This document shows, piece by piece, positions 41,743 through 51,177 of a DNA stretch of 64,000 nt. Origin of the DNA: Immundisolibacter sp049322795 (lineage in GTDB: Bacteria; Pseudomonadota; Gammaproteobacteria; Immundisolibacterales; Immundisolibacteraceae); the NCBI GenBank assembly GCA_049322795.1, contig JBMOQH010000007.1:1-64000 (forward strand), in the 5' to 3' direction. Every line of letters starts with the position of its first letter. Position 1 is the first letter of the stretch. The position numbers and the translations under genes are program-made. The notes under the pieces were generated by a model. That model saw only the letters and a list, made by a program, of their open reading frames with translations. It did no database searches and had not been told where the DNA came from.

Positions 41743-42400
41743 GCGGCTCGTCGAAGCGGTAGCCGAAGCGCGCGATGTCCTCCGCATAGTGGCCGGCCAC
41801 GAGTTCGGCCGTGGCGTCGGTGTAATAGCGGCGGTAATCCTCGCGTGCCGTGGCCTCGCGGTGATGCGGCAACGGCGGCGGGCGCACGCCAATGCGCCGG
41901 CAGGCCTCGGCGAAGTCGGGCGCCAGGCGCTCGTAGTGACCGATGAAGTCGACGATCGGCCGCCCGTGGCGATCGGTGACGTACTCCACCTGCGGCCGGG
42001 CGGCGACGTCGAGGTGGTACTGCGGCGCGCGCTGCGGGTCGAGCTTCAGGCGCAGAAACGCCGCGAACTCGGCGCAGCCGGCGACCAGCTGCGGGCGCTC
42101 ACGGCGCAGGTGATGCCAGGAGCTGACCTGCAAGTCCCAGGGATTGCGCACGAAGGCGAACTTGAACAGCCCGGCGTAGAAGTCCTGCGGCAGCATCTCC
42201 TGCGCCGCGCTGGCCGGCGCGTGGCGCGGGAACTTGATGCCGAGGCGATGCCCCGACAGCCCGCTCAGGCGGCTGCACGCCCACAGCACCGGCCGCCAGG
42301 CATCGCGCCGGCGCAGCGGGGCGAGCGCGGCGCGCACGCTGGTGCCGCCGGTTTTGGCGATGTGCACGAACAGGAAGTTGTGGCGGTAGCACAGCAGCAT
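41738..42400 (-). CDS. sulfotransferase family 2 protein
   Basis: A 220-residue sulfotransferase. The PAPS 5'-phosphosulfate loop is FVHIAKTGGTSVR (about residues 11-23), and the 3'-phosphate motif is FVRNPWDL (about 83-90). It transfers sulfate from PAPS to a sugar or other acceptor. Its position after the tandem glycosyltransferases, two bases after the previous stop, suggests that it modifies a surface glycan. Its stop codon lies in the repeat element copy 3, so the C-terminus may have been reshaped by element insertion. Confidence 0.9.
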   Translation of the reverse strand: MLLCYRHNFLFVHIAKTGGTSVRAALAPLRRRDAWRPVLWACSRLSGLSGHRLGIKFPRHAPASAAQEMLPQDFYAGLFKFAFVRNPWDLQVSSWHHLRRERPQLVAGCAEFAAFLRLKLDPQRAPQYHLDVAARPQVEYVTDRHGRPIVDFIGHYERLAPDFAEACRRIGVRPPPLPHHREATAREDYRRYYTDATAELVAGHYAEDIARFGYRFDEPH

Positions 42401-42402
42401 GG

Positions 42403-43515
42403 TCAGGTACGGGTGGGATTGGGGGGCAAGCCGAGCGCGGCCAGATACGCGGCGGCACTCACGTCCTGCCGGTACGCGCGCACCGCCTCGCGCAGCCGGT
42501 CAGCCGGCAGCGGCTCCGCCAGCGTGGCGGCCATGGCGGCGGCGAGACCTTCGGCATCGCCCACCGGCACCAACGGACCGTAACGGCCGTCGGCCAGCAG
42601 CTCGCGCGGGCCGGACAGGCAGTCGGTGGCCACACACGGCACGCCGAGCGCCAGTGCCTCGGCGAGCGCGTTGGGCGAACCCTCCCAGCGCGAGCTGAGT
42701 ACGAACAGCCGCGCCCGGGCGAGCCAGGCGTAGGGATTCACGGCAAAGCCCGGCAACAGCAGCCGGTCGGCGATGCCGAGCTCCGCCGCCAGCGCCGCGC
42801 ACTGCGCCCTGTCGGCGCCCTCGCCGAGCAGGACCAGGCGCGCCGGCCGCTGCCGGCACAGGCGCGCGAAGGCGCGCAGCAGCGTCGGAAAGTCCTTCTG
42901 CCGCGTGAAGCGACCCATGCCGACCACGACCGGCTCGCCGTCTTCCAGCCAGGGGTGCGGGCACGGCGCCGTGGCAAGCCCGGCCAGGGCCGGCGTCACC
43001 ACGGGGTTGCGGATCACCTTCACCCGATCCGCCCGCAGGCCAAAGCGCGGCAGCAGATCGTCCGCCATGGCCTGCGAGACGGCCACGACCGCATCCGCGC
43101 GGCGATACAAGGCCCCGCGCAGGCGGTCGCCCGCCGTGCGGCGCGGCCCGCGCGCGCCGCCGAGGTGCGTGCCCAGCCGCAGCGCCAGCGAAAGCGGCCG
43201 GCCGGCCAGTGCACGAGCCAGCACGGCGGCGCGGTTGGCGCGGTCCTTGGCGGCGATCAGCCCGGCCGGCGGCGCGCGGCGCAGGTAAGCCACCAGCGCC
43301 GGCACCGCCGCCCAGGCATGGCCGCCCGGCAACGGCAGGTGGCGCACGCCCGGCGGCAGCGTGCGCAGATGCGGACTGTCGCGGCGGATGGTGAGCAGAT
43401 CGACGCCATACCCCGCCGCGACGATGCCGGCGGCCAGGTTGAGCAGCATGCGCTCGACGCCGCCGGCGCCGGAAAACGACGCCAGCAAGGCCACGCGCGG
43501 GCTGGCGTCCGTCAT
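42403..43515 (-). CDS. glycosyltransferase family 4 (third of three tandem paralogs)
   Basis: A 370-residue GT-B enzyme. FSGAGGVERMLLNLA near the start is the GG loop, and EGSPNALAEALALGVPCVATDC is the donor-binding region with the E-x7-E pattern. It is clearly related to the two neighbouring glycosyltransferases (shared PLVPVGD, SGPREL and LGEG segments), so all three look like tandem duplicates. Its ATG overlaps the previous gene stop by 4 bp. High GC content. The sugar and linkage are unknown. Confidence 0.9.
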   Translation of the reverse strand: MTDASPRVALLASFSGAGGVERMLLNLAAGIVAAGYGVDLLTIRRDSPHLRTLPPGVRHLPLPGGHAWAAVPALVAYLRRAPPAGLIAAKDRANRAAVLARALAGRPLSLALRLGTHLGGARGPRRTAGDRLRGALYRRADAVVAVSQAMADDLLPRFGLRADRVKVIRNPVVTPALAGLATAPCPHPWLEDGEPVVVGMGRFTRQKDFPTLLRAFARLCRQRPARLVLLGEGADRAQCAALAAELGIADRLLLPGFAVNPYAWLARARLFVLSSRWEGSPNALAEALALGVPCVATDCLSGPRELLADGRYGPLVPVGDAEGLAAAMAATLAEPLPADRLREAVRAYRQDVSAAAYLAALGLPPNPTRT

Positions 43516-44639
43516 GCCAGCGCCGCCGGGCGCGGCACGCGCAGCGCGTCGAGGTAGGCGCCCGCTGCGGCCTGCACCGCATAGGGCGCCGCCGCCGCGC
43601 GCAGGACTTCCGCGGCCGGTGGCGTGTCCAGCGTCACCGTCATGGCGGCCACGAGCGCATCGATGTCGCCCACCGGCACCAGCGGGCCGACCCGGCCGCC
43701 CTGAAGCAGCTCGCGCGGGCCGCTCGGGCAGTCGGTGCTGACGGCGGGCGTGCCGCAGGCGAGCGCCTCGATCAACGCCACCGGCAAGCCCTCGCAGCGC
43801 GAGGACAGCACGAACAGCGCCGCGCGCGCCAGCTGCGGATACGGGTCGGCAACGAAACCCGGCAGGCGCACGTCGGCGCCCAGGCCAAGCTCGCGCACCA
43901 GGGCTTCGAGCGGCTGGCGCTGGCGGCCTTCGCCGAGGATCACCAGCCGGCACGGGCGCCGGGCGCGCAGCCGGGCGAAGGCGCGGATCAGCGTCGCGAA
44001 GTCCTTGCGCGCGCACAGCTCGCCGATGCCGAGCACGGTCGGCACCGCATCCGGCCCGGGCAGGCTCTGCGGTGGCTCGGCGGCCAGCGCTTCGATGCGG
44101 CGTCCGAACACCGGGCTCGGCACGACGGTGATGCGCTCGCGCGCCAGCCCGGCGAAGGCGGCGAGATCGTCCGCCGCGCCCCGCGAGGGCACCAGCACGG
44201 CGGCGGCACGCGGATAAAGATGGCGCATCGAGGCGCGCTGCAGGGCACGCTCCAGCCGGCCGCGGCGGGCGAGATTCACCGACACCGTGGTGCCGAGGCG
44301 CACGGCCACGCGCGTGTGCCCCCCGGCAAGCGCGGCCGCCGCCAGCGCCACGCGATTGACACGGTCCTTGTCGGTCAGCAGCAGCGGCGGGCGGACTGCG
44401 CGCAGGTAACGCAGCAAGGCGGGAAGCGCCGTGGTGACGTGCCGGGCGGGCAGCAATACCCGCCGCAGGCCCGGCGGCGGCGGATCGAACCGCGGGCCGT
44501 GACCGTGGATGGCGAGCACGTCCACGGCGAGCCCCGCCTCGCCCCAGGCCATCAGCAGATTGCCCATCACGCGGTCGACGCCGCTGTGGCCGGAGGTGGC
44601 CAGCAGCACGGCGATGTCCGGCCGGCACCGCGCGCTCAT
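43512..44639 (-). CDS. glycosyltransferase family 4 (second of three tandem paralogs)
   Basis: A 375-residue GT-B enzyme with ATSGHSGVDRVMGNLL as the acceptor loop and EGLPVALIEALACGTPAVSTD as the donor region. The glycine loop has lost one of the usual paired glycines (SGVDR). Overlaps both neighbouring glycosyltransferase genes by 4 bp. Probably adds a sugar in the same glycan as its paralogs. Confidence 0.9.
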   Translation of the reverse strand: MSARCRPDIAVLLATSGHSGVDRVMGNLLMAWGEAGLAVDVLAIHGHGPRFDPPPPGLRRVLLPARHVTTALPALLRYLRAVRPPLLLTDKDRVNRVALAAAALAGGHTRVAVRLGTTVSVNLARRGRLERALQRASMRHLYPRAAAVLVPSRGAADDLAAFAGLARERITVVPSPVFGRRIEALAAEPPQSLPGPDAVPTVLGIGELCARKDFATLIRAFARLRARRPCRLVILGEGRQRQPLEALVRELGLGADVRLPGFVADPYPQLARAALFVLSSRCEGLPVALIEALACGTPAVSTDCPSGPRELLQGGRVGPLVPVGDIDALVAAMTVTLDTPPAAEVLRAAAAPYAVQAAAGAYLDALRVPRPAALA

Positions 44640-45748
44640 GGCAAAAGACCGAGCGCGGCAAGGTGGGCGCGCGCCGCGGTGTCGACCCGGTAAGCCGCCA
44701 CCGCGGCGCGCAGCACCTCGGCCGGCAAGGGCGCATCCAGCGTGGCCGCCATCGCCACCGCCAGCGCGCCGGCATCCCCCACCGGCACCAGACGGCCCCA
44801 GCGGCCGTGGTCCAGGATCTCGCGCGGGCCACCCGGACAGTCGGTGCTGACGGCCGGCGTGCCGCAGGCCAGCGCCTCGATCAGCACGTTCGGGCTGCCC
44901 TCGTAGGACGAACTGAGCACGAACAACGCCGCCCGCGCCATCCAGGCTGCCGGGTTGTTGACGAACCCCGGCAGCGCCACGTCGGCCGCGATGCCGAGCC
45001 GCTTGGCAAGCGCCGTGAGCGCGCCGCGCAACGGCCCCTCGCCGACGACGACCAGCCGCAGCGGGCGCCGGCGACGCAGCACCGCAAAGGCACGCAGCAG
45101 CGTGGCGAAGTCCTTGACCTCCGCCAGCCGACCGGCCGCCAGCACGACCGGCACATCCGGCCGTTCGAGCCACGGGTGCGGTGCCGGCGCGCCCGCCTGT
45201 CGGTCATGGTCCGCGGGGACGGCCGGGTTTTTGAGCGTCACGAGGCGCTCGGGCGGCAGACCGGTGAGGGCCAGCACGTCGGTCGCGACGCCGGCGGAGT
45301 TGGCAATCACCCGGTCGGCCTGCCGATAGGTGTGCCGCAAGCGCGCGCGGTGCCAGACGCGGCTTGGCCAGTGCCGGCGCGCGAGCCCGGCCGACGGCGG
45401 ACTGCCGACGCGAAACGCCAGCCGCACCGGCGCGCCGGCCCGCCGGCGCGCCGCCAGCGCCTGCCGGTTGGCCCATTCGCGGTTGCCGAGCAGAACGCTG
45501 GGGCGTTCACGCTCGAGGTAGTCGGCCAGGCGGGCGATGGCGGCGCGGCCACGGTGGGCGCCGAGCGGCACGACACGCACCGCGCCACTCAGCAAGGCGA
45601 GGTCTGCGCTGTCCGGATGGCTCAGCAGCAGGTCGACCGCCACGCCATGGGCGACGACGCCGTTGGCCAGGTTGCAGATGACGCGGCCGATGCCGTTGTC
45701 GCCGCGGTGGGAGCCGTACAGGGCGAGACGGGGTTTCGCGGCAGTCAT
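44636..45748 (-). CDS. glycosyltransferase family 4 (first of three tandem paralogs)
   Basis: A 370-residue GT-B enzyme. YGSHRGDNGIGRVICNLANG is the acceptor loop with GIGR, and EGSPNVLIEALACGTPAVST is the donor site. It leads the minus-strand operon of three glycosyltransferases and a sulfotransferase, and is divergent from the O-antigen ligase gene across 112 bp that should hold both promoters. The C-terminal 150 residues are the most conserved part among the three paralogs. Confidence 0.9.
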   Translation of the reverse strand: MTAAKPRLALYGSHRGDNGIGRVICNLANGVVAHGVAVDLLLSHPDSADLALLSGAVRVVPLGAHRGRAAIARLADYLERERPSVLLGNREWANRQALAARRRAGAPVRLAFRVGSPPSAGLARRHWPSRVWHRARLRHTYRQADRVIANSAGVATDVLALTGLPPERLVTLKNPAVPADHDRQAGAPAPHPWLERPDVPVVLAAGRLAEVKDFATLLRAFAVLRRRRPLRLVVVGEGPLRGALTALAKRLGIAADVALPGFVNNPAAWMARAALFVLSSSYEGSPNVLIEALACGTPAVSTDCPGGPREILDHGRWGRLVPVGDAGALAVAMAATLDAPLPAEVLRAAVAAYRVDTAARAHLAALGLLP

Positions 45749-45860
45749 CCTCGGGACTGTGCCGCATCGATCATGACGTTTTCGTGGCGACCCTCCTGGT
45801 CACGGAACCGTCACGGCACGGTCGCCGATCTGTCGTCGCCGCCTGCCACCCTTGCGGCGG

Positions 45861-47129
45861 ATGAACAGGCTCGCTTACCCGTGCGCACTCGTTTTTGCCG
45901 CCAGCGCGTTCGTGCTGCCGGCCCTCGCCAACGCGGCGCTCATTCTCACCGCCGCGCTGCTGCTGGCAAGCCCAAAGGCCGCTGCCCAAGCCCTGCGCGG
46001 CCACCCGCTCGGTCTGGTGCTGCCGCTCGCGCTCGGCTACCTGCTCCTGCACGCCGCCGTGCCGGCCGCCACGGGCGGACTTTCGGCCGATGCCCGCTCG
46101 GCGCTGCTGGACATTCTGAAACTGCTGCTGCTGATACCGATCGGCTGGGTGGTGGCCGGCGATCCCCGACGCGCGCGCTGGCTGCTCGCCCTGGCAGGCG
46201 CCGGCCTGCTGCTGCGCCTGCTCATCCATACGCCCCCCGGGCAGTGGCTGGCCGCCTTTGGCGACTCGGCCCTGCGCCTCGACTTTGGCATGACGGCGAT
46301 CGGCAGCGGTTTGTACTGCGGGGCCGCCCTGCTCGGCCTGTTGTTGCTGTGGCCCGGCCAGGTGCCGGCCGACGGCTGGGGGCGCCCGGCGGCGCTGATC
46401 GGCGGACTGCTTGCGGCCGCGCTGCTGGCCACCGCCCTGCTCCTGGGCCGCAGCCGCGGCGCATGGCTGGCGCTGTTGCTGAGCCTGCCGGTGGCCCTGC
46501 CGGGGATATTGGCAGCGCCGGGGCGCCGCAGGCGGCTCCCCCTCGCCGTGCTCGGCGCGGCAGCGCTCGCCGTGCTGCTCATGGGGGGCGCGTCGCTGAC
46601 GCGGCGGCTTGGCGACGATGCACCGGCCTACGCCGCGCTGGCACAGGCGCTCGGGGCGCGCGATGCAACGGCCGCCGACGCGGCCTGGGAGCACATGCCC
46701 GACGACTCGGTCGGCTTGCGCCTGCAGGTCTGGCGGCTGGCGGCGGCGGCTTGGCGGGAGCGGCCCTGGTTCGGACACGGTGCGGGCGCCAGCGAGGCGC
46801 TGCTGGCGGATGCCGGCGACCCGGCGCTCGGCGACCTGGCGCACCTGCACAACACCTACATGGAAATCGCGCTGCGCTTCGGGCTGGTGGGCCTGCTGCT
46901 GGCGGGTGGCGTGGTGGCGGCGCTGGCGGCCGGCGTGGCCCGCCACGCCCATGACGGTGATCGGCACGACCTGACTCGGTTTCTGGCCGGCGCGCTGGTA
47001 CTGACGGCGGTCTGGAGCGTTGCCGATTTTCGGCTCTTGCGGCTGGACTTTCGGCTTTATACCGCGCTGCTGGCCGGTATCGCGTTTGGCCTTGGCCTGC
47101 CGCGACGGGAGGCGCAATGCGCCTCCTGA
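45861..47129 (+). CDS. O-antigen ligase-like membrane protein
   Basis: A 422-residue protein with about ten membrane helices and a large periplasmic loop (about residues 245-315) containing AWEHMPDDSVGLRLQVWRLA and HGAGASEAL, then AHLHNTYMEIALRFGLVG. The HLHNTYME segment is the conserved histidine region of the Wzy_C/O-antigen ligase family. It either ligates O-chain to lipid A core or polymerises glycan. ATG 45861 is chosen; a TTG nine bases upstream is in frame. It overlaps the heptosyltransferase start by 13 bp. Confidence 0.88.
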   Translation: MNRLAYPCALVFAASAFVLPALANAALILTAALLLASPKAAAQALRGHPLGLVLPLALGYLLLHAAVPAATGGLSADARSALLDILKLLLLIPIGWVVAGDPRRARWLLALAGAGLLLRLLIHTPPGQWLAAFGDSALRLDFGMTAIGSGLYCGAALLGLLLLWPGQVPADGWGRPAALIGGLLAAALLATALLLGRSRGAWLALLLSLPVALPGILAAPGRRRRLPLAVLGAAALAVLLMGGASLTRRLGDDAPAYAALAQALGARDATAADAAWEHMPDDSVGLRLQVWRLAAAAWRERPWFGHGAGASEALLADAGDPALGDLAHLHNTYMEIALRFGLVGLLLAGGVVAALAAGVARHAHDGDRHDLTRFLAGALVLTAVWSVADFRLLRLDFRLYTALLAGIAFGLGLPRREAQCAS

Positions 47130-48136
47130 TCGTGCGCCTGTCGGCGCTGGGCGACGTGGTGATGGCCGGCGGCCTGCCGGCCGCGCTGCGGGCACGCCAT
47201 CCGCAGGCCCACATCGCGTGGCTGGTGCAGGAAGGCTTCGAGGCGCTGCCGGCCGCCAACGCGGCGGTCGACGAAGTGATCGTGTGGCCACGCCGGCAGT
47301 GGCAGGCGCTGTGGCGGGAGCGCCGCCACGGTGAGTTGTGGCGCGCGGCGCGCGGCTTCATCAAGGCACTGCGCGAGCGCCGGTTCGATCTTGCCATCGA
47401 CGCCCAGGGGCTGCTCAAGAGCGCGCTGTGGGTGCGCCTGTGCGGCGCCGCCGAGCGCCTGGGCGTGGACCCGGCCGAGGGCAGCCACTGGCTGATGACG
47501 CGCACCCTCGAAACGCCACACGACAAGACCTTTGCCGCCGAGTACACGCACCTGGCCGCGGCGCTTGGCCTGCCGGCGCCCCAGCCGCAGCTGCCGTTGA
47601 CCGACCGTGGCCACGATGCCGCACGCGCGCTGCTGACCGGCGCGGGTGTGACGGGAACGTATGCGGTGCTTGCACCCTTCACCACGCGGCCACAGAAGCA
47701 CTGGCCGGAGAGCGCCTGGCGCGCGCTCGCCGCGCGCCTGCGGGACGAATGCGGCCTGACGCCGCTGCTGCTTGGCGCTGCCGCCGACCGGCCGGCTGCC
47801 GGACGTATCGCGGCCGACGGTGCGGCCATCGATCTGACCGGCCGCACCGACATCGCCGCTGCCGCCGCGCTGGTGGCCGGCGCCCGGCTGGTGGTCGGCG
47901 TCGATACGGGCCTCACGCACATGGGCGTGGCCGCCGGCGTGCCGACGGTGGCGCTGTTCGGCTCGACCTGTCCCTACCTCGTCACACCGGGCCGACCCGT
48001 GCGGGTGCTCTACCACGGCTTGCCGTGCTCGCCCTGCAAGCGCTCGCCGACCTGCGCCGGGAGCCATCCCTGCCTTGGCGGCATCAGCGTCGACGAGGTG
48101 CTCCACGCCATCCCGACCGAGGTCCTGCGCGCATGA
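47117..48136 (+). CDS. glycosyltransferase family 9 (LPS heptosyltransferase)
   Basis: A 339-residue GT9 enzyme. LLIVRLSALGDVVMAGGL is the typical N-terminus (SxxGD), VGVDTGLTHMGVAAGVP the conserved donor-side motif, and the C-terminus has the cysteine-rich CSPCKRSPTC. It transfers heptose to the inner core of LPS (WaaC/WaaF class); which one cannot be told. It overlaps the ligase gene and the following glycosyltransferase gene by 4 bp (48133). Confidence 0.92.
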   Translation: MRLLIVRLSALGDVVMAGGLPAALRARHPQAHIAWLVQEGFEALPAANAAVDEVIVWPRRQWQALWRERRHGELWRAARGFIKALRERRFDLAIDAQGLLKSALWVRLCGAAERLGVDPAEGSHWLMTRTLETPHDKTFAAEYTHLAAALGLPAPQPQLPLTDRGHDAARALLTGAGVTGTYAVLAPFTTRPQKHWPESAWRALAARLRDECGLTPLLLGAAADRPAAGRIAADGAAIDLTGRTDIAAAAALVAGARLVVGVDTGLTHMGVAAGVPTVALFGSTCPYLVTPGRPVRVLYHGLPCSPCKRSPTCAGSHPCLGGISVDEVLHAIPTEVLRA

Positions 48137-49248
48137 AGATTTTTCACGTCGAAACCGGCTGTCATCTCTACGGCGGCGCCCTGCAGGTCCGGTATCTCAT
48201 GGATGGACTGGCCAGGCTCGGGCACGAGAACGTGCTGGTGTGCGATGCACGAAGCCCGCTCGCGCAGACGCCGGCCGCGATCGCGCGCGTGCATGCCGGG
48301 GCCTTGCGGGGCGACCTGGACCTGTCGCTGATCGGTCGCCTGCGGCGCCTGCTGCGCCGCGAGCGGCCGGACCTGCTGCACCTGCACAGCCGCCGCGGCG
48401 CGGACGTGCTGGGCGGCATCGCCGGTCGCCTCGCGGGCGTGCCGGTGCTGCTGTCCCGCCGCGTCGACAACCGCGAGCCACGCGCGCTGGTGCCGCTCAA
48501 GTACGCGCTGTTCGACCACGTGATCGCCATCTCGCAGGGCATCGTCAACGCGCTGCAGGGAGATGGCGTCGCGCCCGGGTGCATCAGCTGCGTGCCGAGC
48601 GCCGTCGATACCGAGGTCTACCGCCCGCAGCGGGACCGGTTGTGGCTGGAAAGCGAGTTCGGCGTCGCGCCGGACCAGCCGGCCATCGGTGTCGTCGCCC
48701 AGCTCATCCCGCGCAAGGGCCATCACCACCTGCTGGCCGCGCTGCCGGCGCTGTGGACGCGCCACCCGGGCGCGCGGGTGTTGCTGCTGGGCAAGGGGCC
48801 GCTCGAAGCGCGTCTGCGCGAGGACATCGCCGCCCATGGCTGGCAGGAACGCGTGCGCCTGCTGGGCTTCCGCGACGACCTGCCGCGCCTGCTGCCGTGC
48901 CTGGACGTGCTGGCGCATCCGGCCGAAATGGAGGGGCTCGGCGTGTCGCTGCTGCAGGCGGCCGCCTGCGGCGTGCCCATCGTGGCCAGCGCCGTGGGCG
49001 GCATTCCGGAAGTGGTGCACGACAACGGCTGTCTGGTGCCGGCGGGCGATTCCGCGGCGCTGGCGCAGGCCCTGACGCGCGTGCTGGACGACCCGCAAGC
49101 CGCGGCGCGGATGGGCGAGCGCGGCCGCTGGTGGGTGGAGCAGCAGTTTTCCGTGCCGGCCATGGTGGCCGGCAACCTTGCCGCTTATCGGCGTGTGCTC
49201 GACGGCACGGCGACGCAGCCGCAGCCCGAGCTGGCCGCCGCCGATTAG
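48133..49248 (+). CDS. glycosyltransferase family 4 protein
   Basis: A 371-residue GT-B enzyme. HVETGCHLYGGALQVRYL holds the acceptor GG loop; VAQLIPRKGHHHLLAAL and PAEMEGLGVSLLQAAACGVP form the donor site with E-x-x-G-x-x-x-x-Q/E pattern. The GLG-VSLLQA variant has Gln at the second acidic position. It follows the heptosyltransferase, so it may add the next core sugar. Overlaps the upstream gene by 4 bp. Confidence 0.9.
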   Translation: MKIFHVETGCHLYGGALQVRYLMDGLARLGHENVLVCDARSPLAQTPAAIARVHAGALRGDLDLSLIGRLRRLLRRERPDLLHLHSRRGADVLGGIAGRLAGVPVLLSRRVDNREPRALVPLKYALFDHVIAISQGIVNALQGDGVAPGCISCVPSAVDTEVYRPQRDRLWLESEFGVAPDQPAIGVVAQLIPRKGHHHLLAALPALWTRHPGARVLLLGKGPLEARLREDIAAHGWQERVRLLGFRDDLPRLLPCLDVLAHPAEMEGLGVSLLQAAACGVPIVASAVGGIPEVVHDNGCLVPAGDSAALAQALTRVLDDPQAAARMGERGRWWVEQQFSVPAMVAGNLAAYRRVLDGTATQPQPELAAAD

Positions 49249-49254
49249 CGCCCG

Positions 49255-50316
49255 ATGCGGACAGTGCAGGTCATCGCCAGCCGCGGCCTCGGCGGCGCGG
49301 AGGGCTTTTTTCATCGGCTGTGTCAGGGACTCGCCGAACGCGGCTGCGGCGTGCATGCCGTGCTGCGGCAGGGCGCCGCGCTCTCCCCTGTGCTGCCGGC
49401 GGCCATTCCGCGCACGCTGCTGCCGCTGCGCACGGTGTGGGACCCCCTGTCGCGGCACGAGTTGCAACGGGAACTGGAACGCCAGCGGCCGCAGCTGGTG
49501 CAGACCTGGATGAGCCGCGCCACCCGCCTCGCCAGCGTACCGCGCGGCGTGGTGCACGTGGCGCGGCTGGGCGGCTTCTACAAACCGTCGCGCTTCGACC
49601 ACGCCGATGCGCTGGTGGTGAACAGCCGGGGACTGGCCGACCACCTGCTCGCGGCGGGCCTGCCGGCCAAACGCGTGCACCTGATCGGCAACTTCGTCGA
49701 CACGCCACCGGACTGCGCCGGCGACGGCTTGGCCGAGCTGCGCCGCGCCCTGCCACTTCCGGTCGATGCCTGGCTGCTGCTGGCGGTAGGCCGCTGCGTG
49801 CCGGTCAAGGGCTGGGATGTGCTGCTCACGGCCTTCGCCCGCTTGCCGGCGCGGATCGGCGGGCGACCCGTCGCGCTGCTGCTGCTGGGTGACGGGCCGC
49901 TTCGCCCCGCCCTGCAACGCCAAGCGCAGCAGCTGGGTCTGTCGGGGCGCGTGCACTTCGCCGGCTGGCAGAACGATCCCGCCCCGTACTACGCGCTTGC
50001 CGACCTGGTGGTGTTTCCCTCGCGTGAGGCCGAGGCGCTCGGCAACGTCATCCTCGAAGCCTGGGTCCACGGCCGGCCGCTGCTGACCACGGCCAGCTGC
50101 GGCGCCCGCGACCTGGTGCGCCCCGGCCAGGATGCGCTGCAGGTGCCTTGCGGCGATGCCGTGGCGCTGGCGCAGGGCATCGACACCATGTTGGGGGACG
50201 ACATCCTGCGGCTCGGATTGGCACAGGCCGGGCGGGCCCGCGCCCGACGCGACTTCGATCGCGATGCCGTGGTCGGCGCCTACCTCGATCTGTACCGTCA
50301 GTTACTCGGGGCGTGA
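49255..50316 (+). CDS. glycosyltransferase family 4 protein
   Basis: A 353-residue GT-B enzyme with ASRGLGGAEGFFHRLCQGL as the acceptor loop and PSREAEALGNVILEAWVHGRP as the donor region (E-x7-E conserved). It is 6 bp after the previous glycosyltransferase and 4 bp before the deacetylase. Likely adds a core or O-chain sugar in the same operon. Confidence 0.9.
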   Translation: MRTVQVIASRGLGGAEGFFHRLCQGLAERGCGVHAVLRQGAALSPVLPAAIPRTLLPLRTVWDPLSRHELQRELERQRPQLVQTWMSRATRLASVPRGVVHVARLGGFYKPSRFDHADALVVNSRGLADHLLAAGLPAKRVHLIGNFVDTPPDCAGDGLAELRRALPLPVDAWLLLAVGRCVPVKGWDVLLTAFARLPARIGGRPVALLLLGDGPLRPALQRQAQQLGLSGRVHFAGWQNDPAPYYALADLVVFPSREAEALGNVILEAWVHGRPLLTTASCGARDLVRPGQDALQVPCGDAVALAQGIDTMLGDDILRLGLAQAGRARARRDFDRDAVVGAYLDLYRQLLGA

Positions 50317-50320
50317 GGCG

Positions 50321-51061
50321 ATGTCGGGGCCCGGCGTATCCATCCTCATGTATCACCAGGTCGGCGAGTTCGCGCCCATGGCGGCGCACCGCTCGACCTA
50401 CTGCGACCACCGGCGCTTCGCGGCGCAGATGGCCTGGCTGCATCGCCTGCGATATTCGGTGCTGCGGCTGGACGAGGCCATCGCCGGGCTGCGCGGCGAG
50501 CGGCCGTTGCCGCCGCGGGCGGTGGTGCTGACCTTCGACGATGGCTACGAGAACTTCTACCAGTACGCACTGCCGGTGCTGGCCAGCTTCGGCTTTCCAG
50601 CCGTCGTGTACGCGCTGGCCGAGCGGCTTGGCCAGCCTGCCGGGTGGTTCGCCGCCGACGGCCGCGCCACACCGCCCCTGATGAGCGCCGAGCGTCTGCG
50701 GGAGCTGCGCCGGGTCGGCATCGACATCGGCAGCCACGGCCTGACCCATCAGCGGCTGGCCGAGATCGACCGCGACACGGCGAAGATCGAAATCGCGCGC
50801 AGCAAGGACCGCCTGGAGCAGCTGCTCGGCGAGCCGGTGGCCCATTTCTGCTATCCGTACGGCAGCTATGACGACGCGGTGGTCGACATGGCCGCGGCGG
50901 CCGGTTACCGCAGCGCGGTGACCTGCGATCGGGCCAGCGCGTTTCCGGGCGCACAGCTGCTGCGCCTGCCGCGCAAGGCGATTTCCTTTGGCGACAGCCT
51001 GGCCGGCTACGCGTGGAAGCTGCACATGAAGTCGCGGCCGCGCGTCAGCCCGCCGTCATAG
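50321..51061 (+). CDS. polysaccharide deacetylase (NodB fold)
   Basis: A 246-residue deacetylase. The metal-binding Asp pair is in VLTFDDGYENF (about residues 66-76), the two His in IGSHGLTHQRL (H-x3-H), and the catalytic groove residues in HFCYPYGSYDD. It removes N-acetyl or O-acetyl groups from a glycan. No signal peptide is visible, so it probably acts on a cytosolic lipid-linked intermediate. It ends the plus-strand glycan operon that starts with the ligase gene. Confidence 0.92.
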   Translation: MSGPGVSILMYHQVGEFAPMAAHRSTYCDHRRFAAQMAWLHRLRYSVLRLDEAIAGLRGERPLPPRAVVLTFDDGYENFYQYALPVLASFGFPAVVYALAERLGQPAGWFAADGRATPPLMSAERLRELRRVGIDIGSHGLTHQRLAEIDRDTAKIEIARSKDRLEQLLGEPVAHFCYPYGSYDDAVVDMAAAAGYRSAVTCDRASAFPGAQLLRLPRKAISFGDSLAGYAWKLHMKSRPRVSPPS

Positions 51062-51108
51062 GCCAGCGCTGCCGCGCTTCGACGAAAAGAACTCGTGGAG
51101 GCATGGGG

Positions 51109-51136
51109 CGAATCGAAAATCACAGTTCTCGATTCG
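51109..51136. terminator. hairpin between convergent genes
   Basis: An eight-base-pair stem, CGAATCGA with TCGATTCG around a 12-base loop, in the gap between the deacetylase gene and the convergent retention-module gene. No T-tract follows, so it may be a factor-dependent or weak terminator. Confidence 0.4.
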
Positions 51137-51177
51137 CGTGGTCCGGAAAGACCGGGATGGCCGTGTTCAGACCAGCG

